34,307 bases of DNA from Acanthaster planci (taxonomy: Eukaryota > Echinodermata > Asteroidea > Valvatida > Acanthasteridae): NCBI RefSeq assembly GCF_001949145.1, contig NW_019091365.1, positions 301,888 through 336,194 of the forward strand. Reading direction: 5' to 3'. Made by a program: the position numbers and the translations under genes. Positions 9,301-16,189 of the stretch are shown piece by piece. The notes beneath the pieces were generated by a model. The model searched no databases and was not told the DNA's origin. It saw only the letters and a list, made by a program, of their open reading frames with translations. Within the stretch, counting starts at the first letter, position 1; each line of letters opens with the position of its first letter.

Positions 9301-9638
9301 TGTCTTGAAACTCATGAAAATTGGCGTGCCACGCGAATGTCTTTGTCGAATACACATTTAAGTAGACCTGGGCTACTAGTTAATGCTTTTCGGAAAATCT
9401 CAGGTCATTTTAGTCCAAGTTACCTACCGGATCCACTTCCAACTCCAAGTACTCGAAACTCCTTGAGCTCTTGTCGGCCCAGTGGGGCCTGTAATTTATC
9501 AACAACCGCTTCGCTGAACACACTATCCACCCAATTGATGAGCACGTCGAATTTTTCAGACCGCACACTGAAGAGTTTGAATGCTTTGAAGTACTGGTCA
9601 AAGTTTGTGACCTGGGTACCAAACAATCTAGGATCCAT
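392..9638 (-). CDS. HNMT: Histamine N-methyltransferase-like gene, left copy (3 exons)
   Basis: SAM-dependent small-molecule methyltransferase of the HNMT family, expected to be cytosolic. Coding exons are 9428-9638, 1336-1656 and 392-741. They sum to 882 nt, or 293 residues plus TAG, against 292 in human HNMT. Junctions are G|GTAGGT, AG|GG, CAG|GTAAGT and CAG|GA, all phase 1. The start is the ATG at 9638, which aligns with the N-terminus of the right-hand copy. The SAM-binding glycine motif (VLGVGSGSG, residues 63-71) spans the exon 1/2 junction, and the second SAM contact is RVVEPS (91-96). The C-terminus has SLDITDCFDDASEEGG and ends in DWDAVIIHKP. Relative to human HNMT, the histamine contacts appear changed: Glu28 to Lys, Gln143 to His145 and Asn283 to Ile283. 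The amine substrate is therefore uncertain. Intron 1 is 7.8 kb because it holds a virus-like element. The reading frame itself looks intact. Confidence 0.85.
742..1335 (-). other. Intron 2 of left HNMT-like gene
   Basis: Bounded by the donor CAG|GTAAGT (exon side at 1336) and the acceptor TTTTGCCAG (exon begins at 741). Nothing else recognisable is inside. Confidence 0.75.
1831..1862. repeat. Perfect-type hairpin just left of element A
   Basis: The inverted repeat AACCTCGGTTATTCC / GGAATAACTGAGGTT has 15-base arms with one mismatch and a 2-base loop. It lies 30 bases before the first ATG of the element. It could be a terminal hairpin, a regulatory site or a transcript-end structure. The role is unknown. 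Confidence 0.7.
1893..2450 (+). pseudogene. Element A gene 1: conserved zinc-ribbon-like protein, broken
   Basis: The reading begins with the ATG at 1893 (MDKD, stop, then SDERDLLVYLTKTQ). After frame changes it continues through a CxxC region (ACHDCG, about 2040-2060), the lysine-rich KPKSKTSK stretch, and a conserved block with LTVEQARLVEYK (about 2176-2211) and VKDLFKISEKHF. Stops occur at 1905, in the VKVN/VLEGKI segment and after LRALIAVC. The conserved block matches element B at 12822-13130, with shared LRALxAVC, DLFKIS, DAVxKFxLYEE and VIDN motifs (roughly 45% identity by eye). It is probably an early or structural virus-like protein. The function is unknown. Confidence 0.6.
2667..2912 (+). 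pseudogene. Element A coiled-coil gene remnant
   Basis: The start is the ATG at 2667, in the context AAAAAGATGG. It reads MATNVESNMYPDLTIYQ and YRLQKVKDVRTHILRQ, then needs a frame change to continue as KLKESISTSKEEFDRQVKE and TAEALANERAAVFKKN, ending at about 2912. The charged, helical tail resembles the C-terminal part of the element B gene at 11080-11334 (KLEEAKMDKAKFDYQIKEKAEA). In element B that tail follows an Ala/Gly-rich hydrophobic segment that is absent here, so this copy may be shortened. The function is unknown; a virion or membrane-associated role is speculation. Confidence 0.5.
2923..3408 (+). pseudogene. Element A conserved ORF (QFNFAVYCATT family), two in-frame stops
   Basis: A single frame is kept from about 2923 to the TGA at 3406-3408, broken by TAA at 3007-3009 and TAG at 3214-3216. 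Readable segments include CPLAYGDIKTRGVPFLK, NLTVAYKLPRVKTDEAVNRW, DPISFYQNQFNFAVYCATT, SALFNFHVYHTVRKIFYD and DDIFDALHNNYDHRKF. The high density of aromatic residues and the preserved frame show it was a real protein. I recall similar ORFs in virus-like elements of cnidarians and other marine animals, always near Polinton-type genes. The function is not known, though a structural role is possible. Its 3' end overlaps the convergent minus-strand ORF by 58 bases. Confidence 0.65.
3351..3881 (-). CDS. Element A unassigned ORF, 176 aa, intact
   Basis: An uninterrupted minus-strand frame. The ATG at 3881 (MPLSDRGEAN) is preferred over the upstream GTG at 3908, which lies in a run of glutamates. 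The first 30 residues are acidic (CDDEEDVNIKK). The middle has YYRKMGRTDVPKSPRYEIFEY and GLCFIGMDERYTREVPLTGK, and the C-terminal third has a CEKC pair (RVCEKCFRLKDYG). There are no membrane segments. It is one of the few intact frames in this decayed element. I do not recognise the family. Its stop lies inside the convergent plus-strand ORF. Confidence 0.6.
   Translation of the reverse strand: MPLSDRGEANLTCDDEEDVNIKKIETSFISGSVRPKLEISPRPDKLELGTKAFQTNPRVDSFYDYYRKMGRTDVPKSPRYEIFEYRPNRGLCFIGMDERYTREVPLTGKRSPATLVNLDTITINARNAGYRNRVCEKCFRLKDYGVKIAQAGQSLKTIQPETIELEELPGVAVNLR
3910..4008 (-). CDS. Element A short basic amphipathic ORF, 32 aa
   Basis: Starts at the ATG at 4008 (MGIGNAGLARVAGHFAG) and ends in a basic tail (RLKSNFKKRLL). 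Gly/Ala-rich followed by Arg/Lys-rich composition suggests a small membrane-active or DNA-binding virion peptide, but that is inference. It lies 28 bases upstream of the 176-aa ORF on the same strand. The open frame extends a further 14 or so codons upstream without an ATG. Confidence 0.35.
   Translation of the reverse strand: MGIGNAGLARVAGHFAGERAHRLKSNFKKRLL
4165..4617 (-). CDS. Element A single-pass membrane protein, 150 aa
   Basis: The start is the ATG at 4617 (METEQQASQAP). The N-terminal 35 residues are Gln/Thr/Pro-rich, followed by a charged block (KNPKSVEQGKRLAEHNEKMKE). A hydrophobic segment (SLIISGLEIGGIALFLILKN, about residues 79-98) is probably transmembrane. The C-terminus is basic and may be altered by a late frame change. 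Similar short proteins with a charged block followed by one membrane helix occur in related elements of other marine animals, as I recall them. Its first 86 bases overlap the end of the upstream gene in another frame. No function is assigned. Confidence 0.5.
   Translation of the reverse strand: METEQQASQAPTPANSPVKTQVQTVTKSKNPKSVEQGKRLAEHNEKMKEQLAPLKAGEHDPETKSENKIYKSVAENRSLIISGLEIGGIALFLILKNRPAESKTPSQVQTTFKCCQRFKRIKRQHPPSKLWTWNNFKNYIIRRVTLKQST
4532..5106 (-). pseudogene. Element A conserved gene split by a frameshift near 4888
   Basis: The first part, 4885-5106, reads MDDIKNILADLKIDA through IEALTPPEQEKLFSLYEPAL and stops at TAA. The second part, about 4532-4895, is open in another frame from just before that stop: LGNSILSLYARLLGIATPKE, FLGFNVDLKSEEDLTKDL, HPLISQTMGHLLSEVCYKYG, VYLSPIVATLITTKHLA. 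The hydrophobic stretch near 4650-4690 looks like a membrane helix. One base appears to be missing in an A-run at the junction, so the two ORFs were probably one gene of about 170-190 codons. Alternatively they are two overlapping genes. The function is unknown. Confidence 0.55.
5374..5775 (-). pseudogene. Element A cysteine-rich (zinc-binding) ORF remnant
   Basis: A long minus-strand frame with no ATG, containing three stops in its 5' half (TAA near 5743, TAG and TGA near 5660). It shows CTRC, then CNKC (about 5687-5676), KCDSASVCPHGKRKDIC, ISGWIYSYRQSDKKYNRFDP, FCCGLIEDFEHCFYSDC and NVKMQFIERNSAA before TAA at 5374. Regular CxxC pairs and conserved-looking Trp/Tyr residues argue for a zinc-binding protein. 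An HNH-like endonuclease or zinc-ribbon transcription-factor fold would fit, but this is inference. Confidence 0.5.
5812..6423 (-). pseudogene. Element A DNA-packaging ATPase (A32/FtsK-HerA type)
   Basis: P-loop ATPase expected to pump viral DNA into capsids. The Walker A motif is GDTGSGKT, right after LIV (minus strand, about 6402-6379). The Walker B motif is TLFIIDD (residues 80-86 counting from the GTG at 6402). It is followed by a sensor-like region around SRMAFSGRHCLHSCWLLTQK (about 6092-6033), which is typical of Polinton ATPases. The frame is open for about 200 codons, but a TAA at 6424-6426 separates it from a short upstream continuation (NEWEHV). A natural ATG-started N-terminus is therefore missing. 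It lies 37 bases downstream of the capsid-type gene, with which it is probably co-transcribed. Confidence 0.75.
6460..7265 (-). pseudogene. Element A probable major-capsid-type gene, frameshifted
   Basis: Reading starts at the ATG at 7265 (MSYFGLERENVAKLRLG). After frame changes near 7085 and 6920 it runs to a TAA at 6460-6462. Segments in order: IALDVPLLTDHGPFYLSG, EPPTYQLTFNSHGKVVK, YSILDLTLEYEVVTN, FDRIHSWKKQTVNKSDTLWN, SLKGVLILFKDP, FYNPPITKTSVMVEGKPNQI, LTEICKYFGDSD, YLKDKYGFWLDFRSSL, VFLVMDSQLTVEDG. This is beta-rich, about 270 codons, and sits directly before the packaging ATPase, as capsid genes of Polinton-like viruses often do. I recall this ORF type from virus-like elements in other marine animals. 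Calling it the major capsid protein is an inference from context. Confidence 0.55.
7267..8051 (+). pseudogene. Element A retrovirus-type (DDE) integrase with one in-frame stop
   Basis: Catalyses strand transfer for element insertion. The frame enters as RRPNEAHQLDVLYLP, with the first catalytic Asp at 7296. The second is in TEIDSGSDFKGEF (about 7487). The Glu is in HRSQKIVEKFNRTLAERLF, with 34 codons between the last two acids (DD34-35E spacing). A TAA at 7536-7538 interrupts the same frame between motifs 2 and 3. The C-terminal part has an SH3-like AVRYLYYPGEQKGGTVKR region and ends with TELPPS at 8051. A TAA lies just upstream of 7267, and the usual N-terminal zinc-binding domain is not visible, so the gene is also 5'-truncated. 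The motif match to Polinton integrases is strong. Confidence 0.8.
8012..8268 (-). pseudogene. Element A ORF tail antisense to the integrase 3' end
   Basis: An open minus-strand frame of about 85 codons without an ATG, bounded upstream by two TAG codons and ending in TGA at 8012-8014. Segments are LVPFFPDQKGLPLFTRDYKQ, QLFRSDKHLLFTVSQNKLSL, SPLDTTRYLFPDGIKTLVYG and HYQAVQEGG. Composition and secondary-structure pattern are protein-like. It overlaps the last 40 bases of the integrase on the other strand, tail to tail. It extends the element to at least 8268. The family is not recognised; a structural gene is a guess. Confidence 0.5.
8290..8460. repeat. A-rich imperfect tandem repeat, unit about 37-38 bp
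   Basis: Units start near 8309, 8347 and 8384. Each has an A-rich stretch, then GCTTTTTTCAC or CCTTTTTCGC, then AAATTGC and AAAAGCC. Lysine-rich ORFs on the plus strand are a by-product. It sits just past the right edge of element A. Confidence 0.6.
8586..8774. repeat. Pair of direct repeats of about 50 bp
   Basis: Copies at about 8586-8633 and 8725-8773 share CCAATC, TTCAC, AGATATAGT and CTTTGAAGAGTGCAAC with a few substitutions, in direct orientation about 140 bases apart. The origin is unknown. Confidence 0.65.
8775..9427 (-). other. 5' part of intron 1 of left HNMT-like gene
   Basis: Runs up to the donor G|GTAGGT next to 9428. No coding or repeat structure I can support. Confidence 0.6.
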
Positions 9639-10153
9639 CTGCACTAGCCTCGTAGACCTTTTCAAAGAGAAATCCCAAGTTCGGTGTTGATCTGCGTACG
9701 TGTGTGCTTGTGTCAGCAGCACTTCAACTAACGATGTGCAATTCTGTGGGTATAACTTACATATACATGTATGTACTGATGTGAAGTTAGTTCAACGTTC
9801 GACATTCAATGTTGAACAAGTAACCGTTTGATAATTCAACGTTGAATACGTACCTTTGGACATTCAGGGTGCACGCCCCTAAAGATAATGGAGTGCAAAA
9901 GGGGCAAAAAATGCACATCTTTTCATACGTAACCTCATTAACATTCTACATGTACATGCCATTTCACAATAATGTATGTACACTCAACACTCTAGCACAG
10001 AGGCAACCCGGGGAAGAGGATTTTGGGGTAAAACAAGACCTGAAATGTAGGCAACGGTTTTTTATGGAAATATAATTATCAGAGAAAAACCTGTTCGTTT
10101 TATACACTTGCAGTTTTCATCCAAACTATTTCATTCGATCGAAATAATATACA
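9639..10153. other. Upstream flank of left HNMT-like gene
   Basis: Contains several copies of a TTCAACGTT / AACGTTGAA motif between 9790 and 9848, including the perfect 14-base palindrome ATTCAACGTTGAAT at 9835-9848. No clear TATA box or promoter could be identified. Confidence 0.4.
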
Positions 10154-10410
10154 TCAATCCCACGCCCAGGGCCTAAACTTATTTTCAAATTCTTTCGCGG
10201 TCACTGTAACGACCCCGTTGTCTATATTTATGGCGTGAGTATTTATATGAGCAAAGTTTTCGGCCCGATCCGGAACTGGATGAAGCGATCTGGAACAAGG
10301 AAAAGTTTCGTCGGAGCTTATAGTAGCAGTTCGGCTTGTTGGTCGGGTCCGAGGACACGGGGGCAATTTCGATCACGAGCTTTCATGGAATGGCCAGAAC
10401 AAGGCGAAGG
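10154..10410 (-). other. GC-richer, coding-like block, unassigned
   Basis: Less AT-rich than its surroundings. Minus-strand frames read APVSSDPTNKPNCYYKLRRN and, in another frame, NIDNGVVTVTAKEFENKFRP before a TGA at about 10154. It may be a decayed gene fragment, possibly the far end of element B. No family was recognised. Confidence 0.25.
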
Positions 10411-11001
10411 GGTTTTTTCTTTTCTTTTTAAAATTAAACTCGGACTTTTATTTCAAATATGGGTTTCCTTCAATCTTGTCTCTTACATGTGACACTCTTG
10501 TTTCTTTGTGAATTTCAGTGTCGGTTTTGTTGTAGTAATTGGGTTAAATACCAGCATTCAAAACAATAGTATATTAAATTTACTAAGCACTTGAGGTCAT
10601 TGCATTGAATGCTTTGACTGTACGAATTGTAATTACTGCATCAGTTGCCGAGATTTACGTGATGAATCGTTTGTAATATTTATTTTTGACAACAACAGTG
10701 GCTTTGGTTGTTACAAAAGGATGAGATTTAAAATGAGCCCTGGGTCGGACCCTGATTCAACCTTAGTTTCTGGGTTATCAAAGTCGGTTGATCTGCAAAA
10801 TCTGCAACTGGAACAGTACTAGAATTGAGATTTGGAACATAACCCGTCTTCATACCACTCGTTGCTATTTGAAGGTTGTTGTAACCCTCAAATATGTACC
10901 GATTTTAAGATCCATGTCTGACGGCACGAGGTACAAACCAGGCACAACCACAAAATTCAGTGGCGTTTTGGTGTACCGTAAGGAGTCTTGAAATAAACAA
11001 A

Positions 11002-11051
11002 TGGATGGATGGATGGACGGACGGACGGACGGACGGATGGATGGATGGATA
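11002..11051. repeat. Tetranucleotide microsatellite (GGAT)n with an internal (GGAC)n run
   Basis: The array runs GGAT x3-4, GGAC x5, GGAT x4 and ends about 30 bases before the last ORF of element B. Confidence 0.9.
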
Positions 11052-11079
11052 AAGTTGGTTTCCATTTAAATGAAGACTT

Positions 11080-11741
11080 TTAAAGAGGAGGTGCGGTGGG
11101 TTTCATCTCTGCGTGTGAAGGTGGTTGTTCCTGTTTAAAATACTTGAGTGACTTGTTGATTGTTAAACTCATTCGCCAAGTTTTTTCATAAGATCTTTTT
11201 AAATCAGCGGCCATGGCTTCCGCTTTCTCCTTGATTTGATAGTCAAATTTTGCCTTGTCCATCTTGGCTTCTTCCAATTTGGTACTGGTCTTTGAGCAAA
11301 TCTTTCCTTTCATTTCAATAAATTTATGGCGCAAGAGACGTATTCCTCTATCGTGTTGAGCTTGGCGTCAGCCAGCACTCTGAGTTTGTTCGTATTTCTT
11401 GGTTTTCGTCGCCAAACGCTTAGATGCGTATTTCAACATGGCGTTAAAGGCAAACGCGCCTATAATCGCCCCTTCCAACGCAAGGCCTACCAGAGCGCTG
11501 ATGACGCCCATGATGGCGGGAAAAGTGACAGCTGCCGTCGCTGCCCCAAGTACTTCGACTTCGTGTTCCACGTATTGAATCGCGCATATCCACCTCTTTA
11601 ACTTTTTGTAAGAAGTCAACGTGCGTCACGCTCTCCTAAGATTTGCGATTTGATGCCTTCGATCTTTTGGAGCCTGTAGACTATGGTGTTTGCCGCTTCA
11701 GCGTTGTTTAACTCGTCTAGTGTAAGATAAATATTGGTCAT
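11080..11741 (-). pseudogene. Element B hydrophobic/coiled-coil gene, at least three frameshifts
   Basis: Starts at the ATG at 11741 (MTNIYLTLDELNNAEA, VYRLQKIEGIKSQILGE), then a frame change near 11630. An Ala/Gly-rich hydrophobic stretch follows (VLGAATAAVTFPAIMG, ISALVGLALEGAIIGAFAF), long enough for two membrane helices, then a basic segment (KYASKRLATKTKKYEQ). After a change near 11365 comes LADAKLNTIEEYVS, and after another near 11330 the charged helix (HKFIEMKGKICSKTSTKLEE, AKMDKAKFDYQIKEKAEA), stopping at 11080. Total about 220 codons. The last part matches element A at 2667-2912. Probably a membrane-associated virion protein (inference). Confidence 0.5.
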
Positions 11742-11780
11742 CCCTTCTTTTTTTTATTATATTCGCGTTTTAGAAAACGT

Positions 11781-12726
11781 CTAGCTAGATCGTAATTTTG
11801 CCATCCTTGTTGTTGATGATTTCCTCTTTTCCTTTCTTAATGAAAACTCGTTATAATTATGTCCGTTTATAAGACGTAACAGTTTGCTTGGGTCTAACAC
11901 GCTACACAACACGTATGAAGGTTGCCCGTTAAAATAATTGAAATGGTTGTTTATTTCTCGACAGTGTATCCAAAGCTCCTTAAAAGAGTTTAACAGTTTC
12001 CCTTTGTAAATAACGTTTGGACCGAGCCTACCTCTTGGCAAATTCAATAACTTACCAACTTCTTTGCCCAATTGCAATCTGAGATTTAAATCTATCACCA
12101 TAATTGTAACTAAATTGGAGTGAACTTTAAAATTCAAACCCGGTATGGCGTTTAAAATAAAATCAAACCAATCCACGTTGTAAAACCCCGGAGGAATAAC
12201 GACCCTCCCGCGNNNNNNNNNNNNNNNNNNNNNNNNNNNNNNNNNNNNNNNNNNNNNNNNNNNNNNNNNNNNNNNNNNNNNNNNNNNNNNNNNNNNNNNN
12301 NNNNNNNNNNNNNNNNNNNNNNNNNNNNNNNNNNNNNNNNNNNNNNNNNNNNNNNNNNNNNNNNNNNNNNNNNNNNNNNNNNNNNNNNNNNNNNNNNNNN
12401 NNNNNNNNNNNNNNNNNNNNNNNNNNNNNNNNNNNNNNNNNNNNNNNNNNNNNNNNNNNNNNNNNNNNNNNNNNNNNNNNNNNNNNNNNNNNNNNNNNNN
12501 NNNNNNNNNNNNNNNNNNNNNNNNNNNNNNNTTCTAGATTCCCCGCCTCGTTTGCTCGAAGATAATCTCTTATTACGTCATAAAACAAATCTGAACTGTC
12601 TGCCTCTAATTCTACCAAGGGTACTGTAAATTCACGTGTTTCTACAAAACTCATATCTATATTTATCCTGAGACCTTCAGGTCTCCCTTCTGCAGGACTT
12701 CCGTTGATTTGAGTTTGCCATTCCAT
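11781..12726 (-). pseudogene. Element B beta-rich gene, interrupted by an assembly gap
   Basis: The N-terminal part starts at the ATG at 12726 (MEWQTQINGSPAEGRPEG, SFVETREFTVPLVELEAD, LFYDVIRDYLRANEAGNLE). After 319 N it resumes as VVIPPGFYNVDWFDFIL, TIMVIDLNLRLQLGKEVG, LLNLPRGRLGPNVIYKGKLL, SFKELWIHCREINNHF and SYVLCSVLDPSKLLRLING, ending in a basic tail at 11781. The two parts look like one beta-rich protein of about 300 residues, possibly a capsid or receptor-binding component. The frame across the gap cannot be judged, because the N length may be an estimate. Confidence 0.5.
12213..12531. other. Assembly gap (319 N)
   Basis: A run of N within the beta-rich gene of element B. Confidence 0.99.
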
Positions 12727-12769
12727 TTCGGTAAATTTTGCAATGTTAAAATATCCCGGGTGAAAGCCT

Positions 12770-13627
12770 ACTTTTTTTTTACTTTAACGTTTTTATCACT
12801 TTTTAAATTATCGATGACATTTCATAATTCAAATGTCTGCTCGCTTTCGGTCAAATAAAAAGAATGCGTTTCCATTTTACTGTAAACAGTTTTAAAAGAG
12901 AGCGCCCTCAAGCGGCCTTCTTCATAAAGTCTAAATTTATCGACAGCATCTCCCCAGCGTATTTCCGAGATTTTAAACAGGTCCCTGATGACTTTGTCTA
13001 CAATTTGGTCTGTAAACAAGTGTGGATAACACACTGCCACCAACGCCCTGAGTACTTGACCTCTAGAGATCTTGCCTAGTAAAACTTGGCTTAACTTGTT
13101 TTCTATGTGGCCCGCTTGATCTTCTGTCAATTGAATGTCTAGTTGTTTGAGCGCTTTGTTTGTTTTAGATTTGGGATTTTAATAAACAAAAGGCTGATTG
13201 TATCGGCCCTCTACGTTTCCACTTCAAAGTCTGTATAGGGATGTAATCTTTTAAAACAATCGAAACAATTAACAAATCTGTCATCTATTCTTTTATTGAC
13301 GTATTTACAAGTATCTTCTTTTATTTCCACATACGCTTCTGGAGGAGGTTTTTCATTGATCAAAGTGTAAAACTCTTCCAAATGTGGTGGGAGGTAACAT
13401 GAGTCATTGCTTTTTATAAATACAATATATTTGTTTAAGTTCAGCTGTCATGGGTCTGTCCACCTCGATAGAGCTGCACTGTTCAGGAGTCATGTGTAAG
13501 TTCCCTCGGCAAGTACAGTTTTTTAGTTTCACATTGAAGCCGAAATAGGGGATAAACTTTTCTGTGGATACGTCTAGAGCACTACTAGTTGACTATTCCA
13601 CACAATACATGCACTTTTCGGATACGC
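12770..13627 (-). pseudogene. Element B gene 1: cysteine-rich protein with conserved C-terminal block
   Basis: Reading from about 13627: KCMYC, a TAG, FIPYFGFNVKLKNCTCRG, then a frame change. LPPHLEEFYTLINEKPPPEA, IKEDTCKYVNKRIDDRFVN and CFDCFKRLHPYTDFEVE (a CxxC pair) follow. After a further frame change comes GRYNQPFVY, a TAA and KSKTNKALKQL. The intact block at 12822-13130 has LTEDQAGHIENKLSQVLLGK, LRALVAVCYPHLF, VIRDLFKIS and DAVDKFRLYEE. After one more TGA it ends in NVIDNLKSDKNVKV. The CxxC segment and the C-terminal block match element A gene 1 (1893-2450). The part above about 13440 could belong to a separate gene. Confidence 0.55.
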
Positions 13628-16189
13628 GAGAAGGTTGTTTCCAGCTGTTCTTGAGAACACCTACGCATAGTATGACGCTGATCTAAGTTCCCCTCAAATA
13701 TAATGATGGTCTATATAGACTCAGTTTAACTCCTTTCTTCCATGACTACTTGAAGCTTGTCCGATCGCTGAGCACTCCGTTTGTTTCTCTTGTTGCATGT
13801 AACTACATTGAAATATTTTGATGAGTGGTTATCGTAGACTGCGAGATGGCATTTTTTAGACACAGACTTCAATGATTGCATTCGCCATTGTGACCACAGT
13901 ACAACACAAAGCACTCACTTCCTCAATGAAATAACACACACACGGGGATCCCCGTGTGTCGGAGTCACTCCAGTAATCAAACCAAAAGTACAATCACACA
14001 CACACACGTTTACGTTACATACCTACCGTGGACATTCCTTTGTTTTTCGTGCAGTTAAGAAAACTCAGTGAAAATACTCATTTTTCTTTAACCAGGAACA
14101 AGATTTTTGGCTGGTTTTTATGTACAGTTTCCTTGACTATTCCTCTTCCTTTTAGCACAGATGACCCCTACTCCAAAAGGCCTCTAAACCCATGACACGC
14201 CACCCTTACGTATGTATACTTGTGGGGTATTTCTTTTGTTCTCGTGTACTTAAAACTCCCACACAAAACGGAATAAATTTCAAATCACACATTTTTTGTG
14301 GTGAGCAAAACATTAAGTGGATTGTGAAGAATTTTTCAGACTTCCAAAGATTCAATTGCATTCAGTGTCCCTAAACAAAGGGAAAAGTTGTTTTAAAAGC
14401 CGTAAATATGCCATGAATACATATTACAGATACGCGTTAATATCATGAACATCGACCACTATATAGAGTGTCAACCCCCGCGCTTTTGAAATGCTCATGT
14501 CATTCCCCCTCCCCCACCTTTTCCCATCCCCCACCCCCCCTCCACTTTCCAGCAGAATTTACTGTATTGTGCGTACATAGACCTACCTTAATCACCATTG
14601 AACTTGGTCAAAGCTTGCATGGAGTACCACGTAAATGGTATCCAGTTGTTGTCTTTGGGGTTGTACAAGACAGAGTGCACATTCCAAAGAGAAACGGATC
14701 TGGTTCTTCAGATTTCCCAAGTGCACTGGCAGAAAGATGCGAATCGAATGGGTACAGTAACGGTACATCTACATTGAACATCCGTATGTGTTTTTACAAA
14801 TGTACAGCCTGGCTCAAAGAACACAAACAATGTAGTTTATGCTACTTATGAAGGAAGGGGGCCACACGAAGAAACGGTGATTTCGTGCGCACAGGAAAAT
14901 TACGATTATAGTCTTTTTACAGAGCACTAAAAATTCCACTTAAATTAGAAACTAATAGCAAACATGATTTAATGCGATTTTCTGAAGAAAAATGAACAAA
15001 GCTAGAAAACCTGAGAGAGAAAGTCGCACCCCTGTACATTTTCAATGGCCCGCTCACACGTCTTGCCGCCAAGGCCATCTGTGCGCATGCGTGCATAATT
15101 ATGAATTATTTGTGAAATAGGTCTGTACACGTTTCTTGACCATGAATAAAGTACTTTGTTTAGTACTAGTAGCAGTTCGGTATCCCAACAGCGCATGTCC
15201 AAAACGGTTCACGTCGGAGGCGCGCGAGCTTCGTTCCGGAGTGACCTTGGGTTTTTTAATTCCCGGAGTGGCTCATTCTCTCAACATTCTATCGAGCACT
15301 ACATCCCGGGAAACACAATACAGGGCACGTCACTTTCTTTTCGCAAGTATCATGAGTTGTTGATATTTGACACGACTTTTTAGGCCTTGAAAAACATTGC
15401 AAGTTTTCTGAAGGGAGCTTATAAAGATAAATGGAAGTTTTTCTTTTTACTTCGACAGGGTAGCCTTGTCAGTTAACAATTTCTAATATCAAGGGCCCCG
15501 ATAACACTTAGGAAAATAAAGCAAATGAATTTAAAACAATTTCAAACAAATTCAGTAATAAAAGAGACAGATAAAACAGAAACTGAATAGTTTTTCCGCT
15601 GGATAATTTTGTTCTCTCCCCGACTGAACACCTTTGCATTGTCGACCAAAAACTTCACCCTGCCTACATGCATTCCCACAGGATCACATACAGTTAATAA
15701 CAAAATTATTCATACGCCTTATAAATATCAGGTTTTTTGTGTTTTTTAAAGAATAATATTGGGGCCATAGTTGAATACTTTTAGCTTTCAGGTATAATGA
15801 CTTATGGCTTTGGTTTTACCTCGTTTGCATAACAAAGAGAATGCCACATTGTTTGAATGCTGACATGCTCAGAATTATTTATTTATACCCTTTATCAGTA
15901 AGAGTTAATATCAGAAGTAATACTTAAAGCCCTTATTCTTGATTACAGCATCCGGGCAGTTTGTGAAGCTGTTCACGAGGGTTTGGCGCAGATCCACAGT
16001 AATCATGGCCAATTCTTCCTTGGCGAAACCTCTGGCTCTTTCGGGTTGGACGACCTGCGAGCATGCACCTTGGACTTGAGGGTTTTCCACAGGTTTCCGA
16101 CTCTGAGATTAAGGTCTACAGGCTTTGACTTGGTGGTAGCACCCCCACGTGGTACCCTGGAATCATTTTTTGACTGTGTTTGCCGTGTG
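13628..16189. other. Non-coding stretch between element B and the Tc1 relic
   Basis: Contains the 22-base palindrome at 13938-13959, a (CA)n run near 13995-14007 and pyrimidine/poly-C tracts at 14506-14550. No gene could be supported; open frames here are short and unlike proteins. Confidence 0.5.
13938..13959. repeat. Perfect 22-bp palindrome ACACACGGGGA/TCCCCGTGTGT
   Basis: The centre is between 13948 and 13949. It continues into a CA microsatellite on the left. It could form a cruciform; the function is unknown. Confidence 0.9.

Larger units (their letters stand above)
11080..13627 (-). mobile_element. Element B: second decayed Polinton-like fragment
   Basis: Minus-strand cluster of three genes: cysteine-rich gene 1 (13627-12770), a beta-rich gene (12726-11781, interrupted by Ns) and a hydrophobic/coiled-coil gene (11741-11080). 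Genes 1 and 3 are homologous to element A at 1893-2450 and 2667-2912. Divergence is far greater than between two recent copies, so A and B are separate insertions or different lineages. No integrase, ATPase or polymerase is visible here. The left and right ends are unknown. Confidence 0.6.

Noticed and set aside
9208-9690. 160-codon plus-strand open frame
   Set aside because: It is antisense to exon 1 of the left HNMT-like gene, which has motif and splice-site support.
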